Shown: positions 52,943 to 60,720 of the stretch, piece after piece
How positions within the stretch are numbered: the first letter of the stretch is position 1
Layout of the letters: every line of letters starts with the position of its first letter
Source: CALFVT01 sp039989855
Lineage (GTDB): Bacteria > Pseudomonadota > Alphaproteobacteria > Caulobacterales > Maricaulaceae
Assembly: GCA_039989855.1 (NCBI GenBank)
Contig: JBDXGZ010000024.1
Coordinates: forward strand, 1 to 64,000
DNA: 64,000 nt
Direction of reading: 5' to 3'
Program-made: the position numbers and the translations under genes
The notes under the pieces: model-generated
Told to the model about the DNA's origin: nothing
What the model saw: the letters and a program-made list of their open reading frames with translations, nothing else
The model's database searches: none

Positions 52943-54421
52943 ATGAGTGATACGATACAAAACCAACCGCAGCTGACGCTTTATAATTCGCTGTCCCGCG
53001 AAAAAGAAGTCTTCACCCCGCAAAACCCAGAGCGGGTGACGATGTATAATTGCGGCCCGACGGTTTATAGCTACGCCCATATCGGAAATGCGCGCGCAGC
53101 GGTGGTCGCCGATGTGCTGTACCGCGTGCTGCGCCATATCTACGGCGAGGAGCATGTGGTCTATGCGCGAAATATCACCGATGTGGACGATAAAATCATC
53201 ACCTCCGCCAAAGAGCAAGGCGTTGATATTTCAGTGATTACCGAAAAATACGCTAAGATTTACAATGATGACCTTGCGGCGATTGGCTGCCTCCCGCCGA
53301 CGGTACAGCCGAAATGTACCGATCATATTGGCAATATGGTGACCATGATTTCTGATCTTATATCTAAGGACTTTGCCTACGAAAGCGATGGTCATGTGTT
53401 TTTTGACGTGTCGAAATATGACGATTACGGCAAGCTCTCTGGCAATACGCTCGAGAATTTGCGCGGGGGTGACCGCGTGGGTGAGGGCGAAGTCGCCCGC
53501 AAACGCAACGCCGCTGATTTCGTCCTGTGGAAGCCCCCGCTTGAGGGTGTGGGTTGGGACGCACCGTTCGGTAATGGCCGCCCCGGTTGGCATATTGAAT
53601 GTTCCGCCATGGCCAAAGCAGAACTGACGGACGGCACAGAGTCCGAGACGATTGACATTCACTGCGGCGGCGTAGATTTGAAATTCCCGCACCACGAAAA
53701 TGAAATCGCGCAAAGCTCCTGCTGTCACGACGGCGCCCCTCTGGCGAATTATTGGGTGCATAATGAATTCCTCAATATGGGCAGCGAGAAGATGTCCAAG
53801 TCTTTGGGCAATGTGAAACTGATAAGAGACCTACTCGAAAACTGGGACGGCGAAGTCATTCGTTTGGCCCTCCTTAAGGCGCATTACCGTAGTGAGTTGA
53901 TGTGGTCAGAGGATTTGCTGAAAGAGAGTAAAGCTCAGTTGGATGGGTGGTATGGTGTGATCCAACAATTTCGAAATGGTCACGTACATTCTAAAGGGCA
54001 TCCACCACATCGACGTCGAATTTCCTCAAGTATATTTGCGGACTTGGCGTCACCACATCACATCAGGTTTGTTCAGGTTCACGTAAATGAAGCTAATAGA
54101 CTTTTATATGAAAATATTGAATTGGAATCCACAGCCTTACAAGATGAAATTGTTCAAGTTGTTAATGGAGCCAACCTCCTTGGCCTCCTGCAAAAAGATC
54201 CTGAGGATTGGTTCAAGGGCGGGATGGACACGGATAAATTCGACGCGCTTGTCAAAGAATATGACGCGGTGCGGGCGGATGCCATCAAAGCGAAAGCGGC
54301 GGGTGATAAAGCCGCCATGGGGGCTGCCTTTGGCCGTTCCGACGAAATCCGCGACGAGCTGAAGGCCCAAGGCATTGCCATTGAGACGGGCCCTGATGGG
54401 TCTGCGTGGCGTAAGGCGTAA
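52943..54421 (+). CDS. cysS: cysteinyl-tRNA synthetase
   Basis: Charges tRNA-Cys. The 492-residue protein has the HIGH motif as SYAHIGNAR, zinc-ligand residues (MYNCGPT, GWHIECSAM, IHCGGVDLKFPHHENE) and SEKMSKSLGN. The start MSDTIQNQ is preferred; an upstream in-frame ATG would add 12 residues. Residues about 333-410 (bases 53941-54170) are unlike the rest: AT-rich codon use and an unusual sequence, SSSIFADLASPHHIRFVQVH, where the family has a conserved DDLNTP-type segment. The catalytic part is intact, so the enzyme is probably functional. Confidence 0.93.
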   Translation: MSDTIQNQPQLTLYNSLSREKEVFTPQNPERVTMYNCGPTVYSYAHIGNARAAVVADVLYRVLRHIYGEEHVVYARNITDVDDKIITSAKEQGVDISVITEKYAKIYNDDLAAIGCLPPTVQPKCTDHIGNMVTMISDLISKDFAYESDGHVFFDVSKYDDYGKLSGNTLENLRGGDRVGEGEVARKRNAADFVLWKPPLEGVGWDAPFGNGRPGWHIECSAMAKAELTDGTESETIDIHCGGVDLKFPHHENEIAQSSCCHDGAPLANYWVHNEFLNMGSEKMSKSLGNVKLIRDLLENWDGEVIRLALLKAHYRSELMWSEDLLKESKAQLDGWYGVIQQFRNGHVHSKGHPPHRRRISSSIFADLASPHHIRFVQVHVNEANRLLYENIELESTALQDEIVQVVNGANLLGLLQKDPEDWFKGGMDTDKFDALVKEYDAVRADAIKAKAAGDKAAMGAAFGRSDEIRDELKAQGIAIETGPDGSAWRKA

Positions 54422-54560
54422 TCTCCATATTCCGCGCACCCTGACGCATGTCGGGGTCTCATGCGTCTGGCCCTAAACTCCCGTTAATTAACCTCTAAGG
54501 TTGATGGGGTATAATGCGTCTAAAGCGCCATTGTTTGGGCGGGTTGAAATGGGGATTAAT

Positions 54561-54953
54561 ATGACACAAGCACCGAAGATTGAGCTGTCACGTGGGTCGA
54601 TGGACGCTATGTATTTACTCCTTAATGCCGTGTTTGCCGACCATGTTACGGAGCGAAAAGAGATTGAAATTATTGTCAATTCTCTCGCGGATTTGAAACT
54701 ACTCGACGTGGCAGACAAACCCCTTTCAACGGCTGACGCGCTCTATTGGCTTGAGCAAAATCATGACACTGTGAAGGCGCAATATTCTGGGTCTAAGCGC
54801 CATATTGAACTGGTGATTTTATTGACCCGTATGGCGCGCCGAGATGACCTTGAAATCCTCGCCAACATCGTCGTCGATATTTGCCGCTCTGACGGGGTCT
54901 ATCATCACAATGAAAAAGTGCTCCTTGATATGATGAATAGCTATTGGAAATAG
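54561..54953 (+). CDS. TerB-like helical protein
   Basis: A 130-residue soluble helical protein. The C-terminal part VDICRSDGVYHHNEKVLLD resembles the acidic metal-binding helices of TerB-like domains found in stress and phage-response proteins, but the match is weak. The start at 54561 follows GGGGATTAAT; further upstream in-frame starts exist (54501 TTG, 54504 and 54549 ATG). No neighbour suggests a specific function. Confidence 0.6.
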   Translation: MTQAPKIELSRGSMDAMYLLLNAVFADHVTERKEIEIIVNSLADLKLLDVADKPLSTADALYWLEQNHDTVKAQYSGSKRHIELVILLTRMARRDDLEILANIVVDICRSDGVYHHNEKVLLDMMNSYWK

Positions 54954-54978
54954 GAAGCTATATTTAACTTAGGCTTGG

Positions 54979-54998
54979 ACCCCGCTCTAGAGCGGGGT
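54979..54998. repeat. perfect 20-base palindrome after the TerB-like gene
   Basis: ACCCCGCTCTAGAGCGGGGT is self-complementary over all 20 bases. A second, A-rich hairpin (GCGGGTT...AACCGC) follows at 55001-55020. Together they may end transcription from either side between the TerB-like gene and bioB. Confidence 0.6.
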
Positions 54999-55082
54999 GA
55001 GCGGGTTAAAAAAAACCGCAGCTCTCATGCTAAGCCTGTCGCAGCATGGCGACGTAATACAACAAAGCTCAAGCCGCGAGAG

Positions 55083-55106
55083 ACCCTTCGACAGGCTCAG
55101 GGTGAG
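55083..55106. repeat. REP-like element before the bioB end
   Basis: The sequence starts ACCCTTCGACAGGCTCAG and ends GGTGAG, with CCCT/AGGG and CGACAGGCTC parts partly inverted. This form is common as a dispersed intergenic repeat in alphaproteobacteria. A fragment with the start GCCTGTCG lies just before it (55034-55041). Confidence 0.5.
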
Positions 55107-55135
55107 GGGGATGCGGTGCAGGTCGTGGTCTGGGA

Positions 55136-56155
55136 CTATGCCCCGACAATTCCTAGCTTCGCAAACAGGGCGGCGTCCTCAGACGTTTCAGGGTTATCCG
55201 TCGTTAGCAACTGATCGCCCGTGAAGATGGAATTAGCCCCTGCCATGAAACAAAGCGCTTGTGTTTCGTCGCTCATTTCTTCGCGGCCTGCGGAGAGGCG
55301 CACAAAGCTTTCGGGCATCATGATACGGGCGACGGCGATGAGGCGGACGAAGTCAATCGGGTCAACGGGCGCGCTGTCTCCAAGCGGTGTACCTTTGATG
55401 GGGACAAGCGCATTGATCGGCACAGATTCGGGGGCAGGGTCCATATTGGCGAGGGCCAAGAGAAGACCAACACGGTCTTCCGCTTGTTCGCCCATGCCGA
55501 CAATGCCGCCGCAGCAAACTTTCATGCCGCTTTCGCGCACGCGGTTGAGGGTGGCGAGGCGGTCTTCAAACGTACGAGTTGAAATCACACGACCATAATC
55601 CTCGGGGGCGGTGTCGATATTATGGTTATAATAATCCAGTCCTGAATCCGCGAGACGTTTGGCGTTATCATCTGATAACATGCCAAGGGTCATGCAGGTT
55701 TCAAGCCCCATAGATTTGACTTCTGCCACCATATCGCAGAGGGCGTTCATGTCGCGCTCTTTCGGTTCGCGCCATGCGGCTCCCATGCAGAAACGGCTCG
55801 CGCCACCGGCTTTGGCGGCTTTCGCGCCGTTGATGACGGTCTCGATGTCCATGAGCTTTGAGGCTTTTAGGCCCGTATCAAAATGGGCAGACTGATTGCA
55901 ATAGCCGCAATCCTCGGCGCAACCGCCCGTCTTAATCGAGATAAGCTGCGAGAGCTGTACTTCATTCGGGGCGTGATGCTCGCGGTGAATTGTCTGGGCC
56001 TTCATGAGCAAATCCATAAAGGGCAGGGCAAAGAGCGCGTCGGCCTCGGCGCGCGACCATGTGTCAGTAACAGGGTGCAGCGGTGCATCGGGTATGGTTG
56101 GCTTTGCAGAGGCCTTTTTGGGGAGCTTTGAGGAGGTTTCAAATAAAACAGTCAT
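55136..56155 (-). CDS. bioB: biotin synthase
   Basis: Radical-SAM enzyme that inserts sulfur into dethiobiotin. The 339-residue protein has the SAM-cluster motif CAEDCGYCNQSAHF (about 72-85), then ASRFCMGAAWREP and YYNHNIDTAPEDY, and the Arg in VRLSAGREEM that holds the second cluster. I chose MTVLFETSS as the start; an upstream start would add 22 residues inside panC. It follows panC by 23 bases. Confidence 0.95.
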   Translation of the reverse strand: MTVLFETSSKLPKKASAKPTIPDAPLHPVTDTWSRAEADALFALPFMDLLMKAQTIHREHHAPNEVQLSQLISIKTGGCAEDCGYCNQSAHFDTGLKASKLMDIETVINGAKAAKAGGASRFCMGAAWREPKERDMNALCDMVAEVKSMGLETCMTLGMLSDDNAKRLADSGLDYYNHNIDTAPEDYGRVISTRTFEDRLATLNRVRESGMKVCCGGIVGMGEQAEDRVGLLLALANMDPAPESVPINALVPIKGTPLGDSAPVDPIDFVRLIAVARIMMPESFVRLSAGREEMSDETQALCFMAGANSIFTGDQLLTTDNPETSEDAALFAKLGIVGA

Positions 56156-56178
56156 AGAGGTGCTCGTGTTAAAATCCG

Positions 56179-57030
56179 TTAGCCCACAGGGCAATTGTCG
56201 AGAAGGCGGATGCCTTTGCAACGTGCCACGACGAGGAGGCGGGCGGGGGTTGCGAAAGGTTTAGCGGTGATGAGGGCAAGGGAGTCGGCGTGGGCCAAAT
56301 TGAGGTAATCGACAGTGTCGAAGCCTGCGGCGATAATAACGGCTTTCGTCTCGGAAAGGGTGGTTTCGACATTGGCTCCACTTGCGAGCTTATCCGCGCA
56401 GGCGAGCATAAGGCGGTTGAGTTGCCGTGCAACTTTTAGGCCGTCCGCATCGAAGTAGCTGTTGCGAGATGAGAGAGCAAGGCCGTGCGCGTCGCGCATA
56501 ATTGGGCCACCGATGATCTTTACGGGCATATCCATATCGCGCACCATACGACGAATGATCGTTAGTTGTTGATAGTCCTTCTCGCCAAAAATGGCGACAT
56601 CAGGTTGCACGCGGTTGAGCAGTTTCATGACCACCAAAACGACACCTTCGAAAAAGCTTGGGCGGTGATCGGTCTCAAGCCCGTCTCCGACGCCGTTGAC
56701 TTTAAGGTAGGTGCTATGATCCTCGGCGTAGATGGTGCTGTTTGGAATATAAACCGCGTCGCAGCCGACATTCGTGAGCTTTTCAATATCGCTTTCATTA
56801 GTGCGCGGATAGCTACCGAAATCTTCATCAGGCGCAAATTGTGTGGGGTTCACATAAATGCTGGCGATAGTTTTACTCGCCTTTTGCTTAGACAAGCGAA
56901 TGAGTGAGAGATGGCCGTCGTGTAGTGCGCCCATGGTCGGGACGTAGCCTATTGTCTCGCCAAAGCCACGCCATTCCCACATTTGGGCGCGGAGCTCTCG
57001 GAGGCTGCGAATGATCAAAGGTTTCGACAC
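56179..57030 (-). CDS. panC: pantothenate synthetase
   Basis: Joins pantoate and beta-alanine to pantothenate, feeding the CoaBC pathway. The 283-residue protein has the PTMGALHDGHLSLIR nucleotide motif (about 28-42), YVNPTQFAPDEDF (about 58-70), FGEKDYQQL (about 148-156) and ALSSRNSYF (about 182-190). The start is a GTG (VSKPLIIR) with AGGACG upstream; an upstream in-frame ATG would add 19 residues. It is transcribed with bioB. Confidence 0.94.
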   Translation of the reverse strand: MSKPLIIRSLRELRAQMWEWRGFGETIGYVPTMGALHDGHLSLIRLSKQKASKTIASIYVNPTQFAPDEDFGSYPRTNESDIEKLTNVGCDAVYIPNSTIYAEDHSTYLKVNGVGDGLETDHRPSFFEGVVLVVMKLLNRVQPDVAIFGEKDYQQLTIIRRMVRDMDMPVKIIGGPIMRDAHGLALSSRNSYFDADGLKVARQLNRLMLACADKLASGANVETTLSETKAVIIAAGFDTVDYLNLAHADSLALITAKPFATPARLLVVARCKGIRLLDNCPVG

Positions 57031-57141
57031 GATACGTCCTGTTTTATACGTGTTTGAGGATGTACGCGCCGTTGGGATGCACGACAAGTGAAAAAGAGCG
57101 TGAGGCTTTTATTTTGCGCATCTTATCAGATAGGGGGTAAT

Positions 57142-58356
57142 TTATCCCGTATGTTGAACCATCCTGCAGGTTTGCCCGTCGGCTTTCAGGGCTTGGCACA
57201 AATCATAAGCCTCCACGCGGGGTAATCCTGTCAGGCGCGCTTGAAATTGTGTTTGATGAGAGACAATATGTTGATGGTTTGTCAAGGTGGGTGTCTGGCT
57301 CGTCAACTTATTTAGATGGAGTTGCGCCGCCGTGCGAGTCGAAAAACCGCCGAGGTAAAGGCTCCATTCGGTGTTTTCTGGACGTTTCACCGTGGGTGTT
57401 CCGCGAGATATGGTCTGTGTTTGCCCGTTTGAACCTCGGAGGCTGAGGAGGGAGGTGCTAACAGTTTGGAGCGCATATTGTTGCGGAACGGGGTCTCGTT
57501 TGACAATGATCTGCCGAGGCGCCGTCTTGGGCATGTCTTTGATGGCTTCAAATCCACGGTCAATAAGATCACGCATATGTTGATTGCGCGAATCGCCTGA
57601 GGCGCCGCCTAAAACAACTGCGATAATACGCTCGCCGCCCCGTGTTGCGGAAATAATTAGATTATAGCCTGAGGCATAAGTATAACCAGTTTTTAACCCG
57701 TCCACCCCTTCTGTCTCAAGCAGTGCATTTGTATTTTTGCGTATCTGCCCACGGTAGGTGAAGTCTCGCTGGGCAAATAGAGGGTAATAAGTGCGGTGGT
57801 CTTCAAGCAGAGCGGTTCCTAGTTTAGCCATATCTCGCGCGGTAGAGACATGTCCTGGATTCGGAAGACCGTGAGGGTTTTGAAAGGTCGTGCGGCTCAT
57901 GCCAAGCTCTCTTGCACGGTGAGTCATTAAGCTAGCAAAGCGGGACTCGCTGCCACTAATCGCTTCGGCGATAACAACAGCAACGTCATTGGCGCTGCTA
58001 ATGATAAGTGCGTTGACCGCGTCGCGGACGAGGATTGTTCCGCCGCTGCGCAGACCAAGCTTTGACGGGGGCTGCGAGGCTGCGTAGCGCGATACGGGCA
58101 GGGCTTGGTCAAGTTTTAATTGCCCACGGTCAAGCGCTTCAAAGGTCAGATAAAGCGTCATGAGCTTTGTCAGAGAGGCGGGGTAACGTAGGGCATCAAT
58201 CTGCCGCGCGTGTATAACCTCTTGGCTCTCCATATTAATAATGGCCGAGGCGTAACGCCCTGTTACAGCTGTCGAGGGCACAGCTGTTTGAGCCGCCATA
58301 AGAGGGGCGTTAATGGACAAAGCCAGAATCGTGATTATGAAAGTTAAAAATCTCAT
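57142..58356 (-). CDS. D-alanyl-D-alanine carboxypeptidase (PBP5/6 type) with SPOR domain
   Basis: Trims the stem peptides of peptidoglycan in the periplasm. The 404-residue protein has a signal peptide (1-22), the catalytic SLTK (about 62-65), SAN (about 121-123) and KTG (about 222-224) of the DacA family, and a C-terminal SPOR-like domain (about 330-404) that binds bare glycan at division sites. A perfect CtrA box (58380-58394) stands 24 bases before the start MRFLTF, so expression may be tied to the cell cycle. Confidence 0.9.
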   Translation of the reverse strand: MRFLTFIITILALSINAPLMAAQTAVPSTAVTGRYASAIINMESQEVIHARQIDALRYPASLTKLMTLYLTFEALDRGQLKLDQALPVSRYAASQPPSKLGLRSGGTILVRDAVNALIISSANDVAVVIAEAISGSESRFASLMTHRARELGMSRTTFQNPHGLPNPGHVSTARDMAKLGTALLEDHRTYYPLFAQRDFTYRGQIRKNTNALLETEGVDGLKTGYTYASGYNLIISATRGGERIIAVVLGGASGDSRNQHMRDLIDRGFEAIKDMPKTAPRQIIVKRDPVPQQYALQTVSTSLLSLRGSNGQTQTISRGTPTVKRPENTEWSLYLGGFSTRTAAQLHLNKLTSQTPTLTNHQHIVSHQTQFQARLTGLPRVEAYDLCQALKADGQTCRMVQHTG

Positions 58357-58379
58357 ATAATGACCTGCCAAAAATATGG

Positions 58380-58394
58380 TTAAGGCCGCGTTAA
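58380..58394 (-). promoter_or_regulatory. CtrA box upstream of the D,D-carboxypeptidase gene
   Basis: On the minus strand TTAACGCGGCCTTAACC contains TTAA-N7-TTAAC, a perfect CtrA consensus match, 24 bases before the start codon. Close enough to the start that it may overlap the promoter core. Confidence 0.65.
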
Positions 58395-58510
58395 GACCTA
58401 TGAAAAAACTGTAAAAATAGCCACTTTGTTTTTACTGGCGGCAAGTAAGGTGAGGTTGGGCTATATAATTTGATGGTATGGAGGCTCACAAATACGTGAT
58501 AATTAACTTA

Positions 58511-58595
58511 TTGACCAATCAGTTCAAAATAAGTAGATCAGCATCAACGGCGGAAACGCCTCTTATTTTTACTTAGTATTTAACCAATCAGTCAA
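58511..58595. promoter_or_regulatory. twin operator-like sites before the DM13 lipoprotein gene
   Basis: The ten bases ACCAATCAGT occur twice, at 58514-58523 and 58583-58592, each in an imperfect palindrome: TTGACCAATCAGTTCAA (58511-58527) and TTAACCAATCAGTCAA (58580-58595). The second lies 18 bases before the ATG. The copies are 69 bases apart. The form suits a dimeric repressor such as the TetR-type protein encoded at 59563-60123. Confidence 0.6.
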
Positions 58596-58613
58596 TAATA
58601 AAGGAATGACACA

Positions 58614-59066
58614 ATGTTAAACCAAAAGAAAATCATCACGCTTCTCGGAACTGCGGCTATCGCGCTTACATTAACAGCCTGTAGCAGCGGACAAACAAAC
58701 GATGTTAATGTTAAAGTTCCTACCGCTGTTGAGCGTGTCGCAACTGATGTTCAAACGCTGACAAAGGGAAGCTTTTCTGGACGTTCCGATCACATCACAA
58801 CAGGCCAAGTCACGTTAGAGAAAACAGCAAGTGGCTATCAACTCCGCTTTGCGACTAACTTTTCTCTGGACGGTGCACCTGATCCCGTTGTGGCTATCGG
58901 CAATGATGAAACTTATTCAGTGGCAAACAAGCTTGGCGTGTTGAAGAATAAAACAGGCGCTCAAGTCTATCAACTTCCTGCTAGCTTTACACCGGGTCAG
59001 TTCTCACAAGTCTATGTCTGGTGTGAACAGTTCTCTGTACCTCTTGGCGTTGCTGATCTCGCGTAA
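58614..59066 (+). CDS. DM13-domain lipoprotein
   Basis: A 150-residue lipoprotein with lipobox LTLTACSS (Cys about 23). The mature part is a DM13 domain: GSFSGRSDHITTGQVTLEK (about 53-71), then LRFATNFSLDGAPDPVVAIG, then YVWCEQFSVPLGVADL with a conserved Cys. DM13 domains are thought to bind a haem or to carry electrons by their conserved Cys; no activity is shown. Two operator-like sites precede it. Its neighbours are a glutaredoxin and a TetR-type regulator, so a redox-linked stress unit is likely. Confidence 0.85.
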   Translation: MLNQKKIITLLGTAAIALTLTACSSGQTNDVNVKVPTAVERVATDVQTLTKGSFSGRSDHITTGQVTLEKTASGYQLRFATNFSLDGAPDPVVAIGNDETYSVANKLGVLKNKTGAQVYQLPASFTPGQFSQVYVWCEQFSVPLGVADLA

Positions 59067-59134
59067 ATGGGTCGCAAGACATCAAGTGATTATCACAAAA
59101 TAGTTTCTCGAAACTTTATGATGAATTAGGTTAA

Positions 59135-59166
59135 ACAGGCGCAAGGACACATGTTTTTGCGCCTGT
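59135..59166 (+). terminator. hairpin after the DM13 gene
   Basis: Ten-base arms ACAGGCGCAA and TTGCGCCTGT around a 12-base loop. There is no T run after the stem, so it may slow rather than end transcription, letting some message reach the glutaredoxin gene 46 bases on. Confidence 0.45.
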
Positions 59167-59211
59167 AACTTAGGGCAGATTAATGATAGCCCGAATGTAA
59201 GGATATTGAAA

Positions 59212-59484
59212 ATGACGAAATCCATTCTGTTATATACGAAAGACCACTGCTCATTTTGCAAGAGAGCTAAAGCGCTTTTGACTGAAAAAGGCGTGTCTTT
59301 CACTGATATTGAAATCACAGGAAATGATGTTTTAATGGCAGAAATGGTTGAAAAATCTGGCCGTCATACGGTTCCACAAATTTTCATCGGTGAGACCCAT
59401 GTGGGCGGGGGCTCTGATCTTGATGCCCTGGATGCCGCAGGTGGACTTGACCCGCTTTTAGAGCCTTTCTTAGAAAAGGTCTGA
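59212..59484 (+). CDS. grxC: glutaredoxin 3
   Basis: A 90-residue thiol oxidoreductase with the unusual active site CSFC (HCSFCKRA, about 13-20) in place of the common CPYC or CPFC, then the cis-Pro in HTVPQIFIG (about 61-69) and the GG motif HVGGGSDL (about 72-79). It uses glutathione to reduce disulfides. The start MTKSILLYT follows AAGG; an upstream TTG is less likely. A Ser in the second active-site position is noted as a variant. Confidence 0.92.
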   Translation: MTKSILLYTKDHCSFCKRAKALLTEKGVSFTDIEITGNDVLMAEMVEKSGRHTVPQIFIGETHVGGGSDLDALDAAGGLDPLLEPFLEKV

Positions 59485-59562
59485 TAAGTCACAACATACT
59501 ATTAAACCCAATAGCCAATGATGGTGTGGTTATGTATTTACGGGCAGAATTAAGGAGCGATA

Positions 59563-60123
59563 ATGGCGCGTCCCAGAGAATTTGATAATGATAAGGTTTT
59601 AACGGCTTTACGTGATGTTTTTTGGGAGCATGGCTACAACGGGACGTCTTATGCGAATATTATGTCCGCAACGGGCCTTCAAAAAGGAAGCCTTTATTCG
59701 GCCTTTGGTGATAAGAGATCGCTCTATCACGAAGCGTTAAGGCATTATGATGCAGAGAATGTGAACGGCACTATTACTATGCTATCCAATGAAAGCTTAA
59801 CAGGCGAGGAGCGTGTCGCAAATTTGATGCAAAGTTTGGCAGATGCCGCCCAAACGAAAAGAGGGCGCTGGGGCTGTCTTTTATGTAACGCTGCTGTCGA
59901 TCAAGCCCCGTTTCATGAGCCGACTGAAAAAATTGTCGTGCATAGCATGAACCGCATGAAAGCCGGTCTTGATAAAGCATTAAGACAGACGCGCGCTGCG
60001 GATAAGGTGGAGCTGATCTGGACACTATACTTTGGAGCTCGTGTGATTATTAAGTCGGGTGGCAGTAAAGCCACTTTGATGGCTATAAAGACGCAAGTTT
60101 TAAGCCTGATAAAAACGGATTAG
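59563..60123 (+). CDS. TetR-family transcriptional regulator
   Basis: A 186-residue repressor. The N-terminal helix-turn-helix (about 12-55) reads TALRDVFWEHGYNGTSYANI then SATGLQKGSLYSAFGDKRSL. The effector domain has a notable RWGCLLCNAAVD segment with two cysteines three apart (about 105-115), as in redox- or electrophile-sensing relatives (NemR/YxaF-like). A strong AAGGAG site precedes the ATG. It probably acts on the operator-like sites upstream of the DM13 gene and may regulate itself. Confidence 0.88.
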   Translation: MARPREFDNDKVLTALRDVFWEHGYNGTSYANIMSATGLQKGSLYSAFGDKRSLYHEALRHYDAENVNGTITMLSNESLTGEERVANLMQSLADAAQTKRGRWGCLLCNAAVDQAPFHEPTEKIVVHSMNRMKAGLDKALRQTRAADKVELIWTLYFGARVIIKSGGSKATLMAIKTQVLSLIKTD

Positions 60124-60268
60124 ATATTTAAAATAAGTCAAACCGTACACAGGCGCTAGACCTGTAGTCGCCTTTAAAGCCTAACCATCCACATAAAAGC
60201 GCTCACACGCGTATTAAATGTGATACTAACATCTTTTCAAATGGGTCAACACAGCCTACCTTAAGGCT

Positions 60269-60667
60269 ATGTCGCATATAGATGATAAATTGATAGCAAG
60301 CTCCATGCGTCCATTTTTTATGGCGGGTGAGCCGGGTATGCCTTCTAATCCGCCAAATGGGCCAGATGACGGTGCGGAGCGCGGTGTTGCGACGAAAGTC
60401 CGCGAGAAGACGAAGAAACCCTCTATGTACCGTGTCATATTGATGAATGATGACTATACGCCTATGGAATTTGTCGTTCAGGTTTTAATGGGTATTTTTA
60501 AGAAAACGCAAGAAGAGGCTTACCGCGTCATGATGGCCGTTCATAAAAACGGTATTGGCGTGTGCGGCGTTTATACATTTGAAGTGGCCGAGACAAAAGT
60601 GGCCCAAGTTATGGATGCGGCGAAGCGCTCTCAACATCCGTTACAATGCACTCTTGAAAAAGAGTAA
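60269..60667 (+). CDS. clpS: ATP-dependent Clp protease adaptor ClpS
   Basis: A 132-residue adaptor that brings N-degron substrates to ClpAP. The conserved core YRVILMNDDYTPMEFVVQVL (about 52-71) has the NDD/YT residues of the N-degron pocket and ends with the His in VHKNGIG and the TFEVAETKV helix. An N-terminal low-complexity extension (PGMPSNPPNGPDD) is typical of alphaproteobacterial ClpS. It precedes clpA by 53 bases. Confidence 0.95.
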   Translation: MSHIDDKLIASSMRPFFMAGEPGMPSNPPNGPDDGAERGVATKVREKTKKPSMYRVILMNDDYTPMEFVVQVLMGIFKKTQEEAYRVMMAVHKNGIGVCGVYTFEVAETKVAQVMDAAKRSQHPLQCTLEKE

Positions 60668-60720
60668 GATCAATCCCATCTTTAAGTTTATATGCAAAGG
60701 GGGAATGAAAGGAAATAAAT

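Noticed and set aside
53231..53761. 176-codon minus-strand open frame opposite cysS
   Set aside because: Shadow of a GC-rich conserved gene; no motif.
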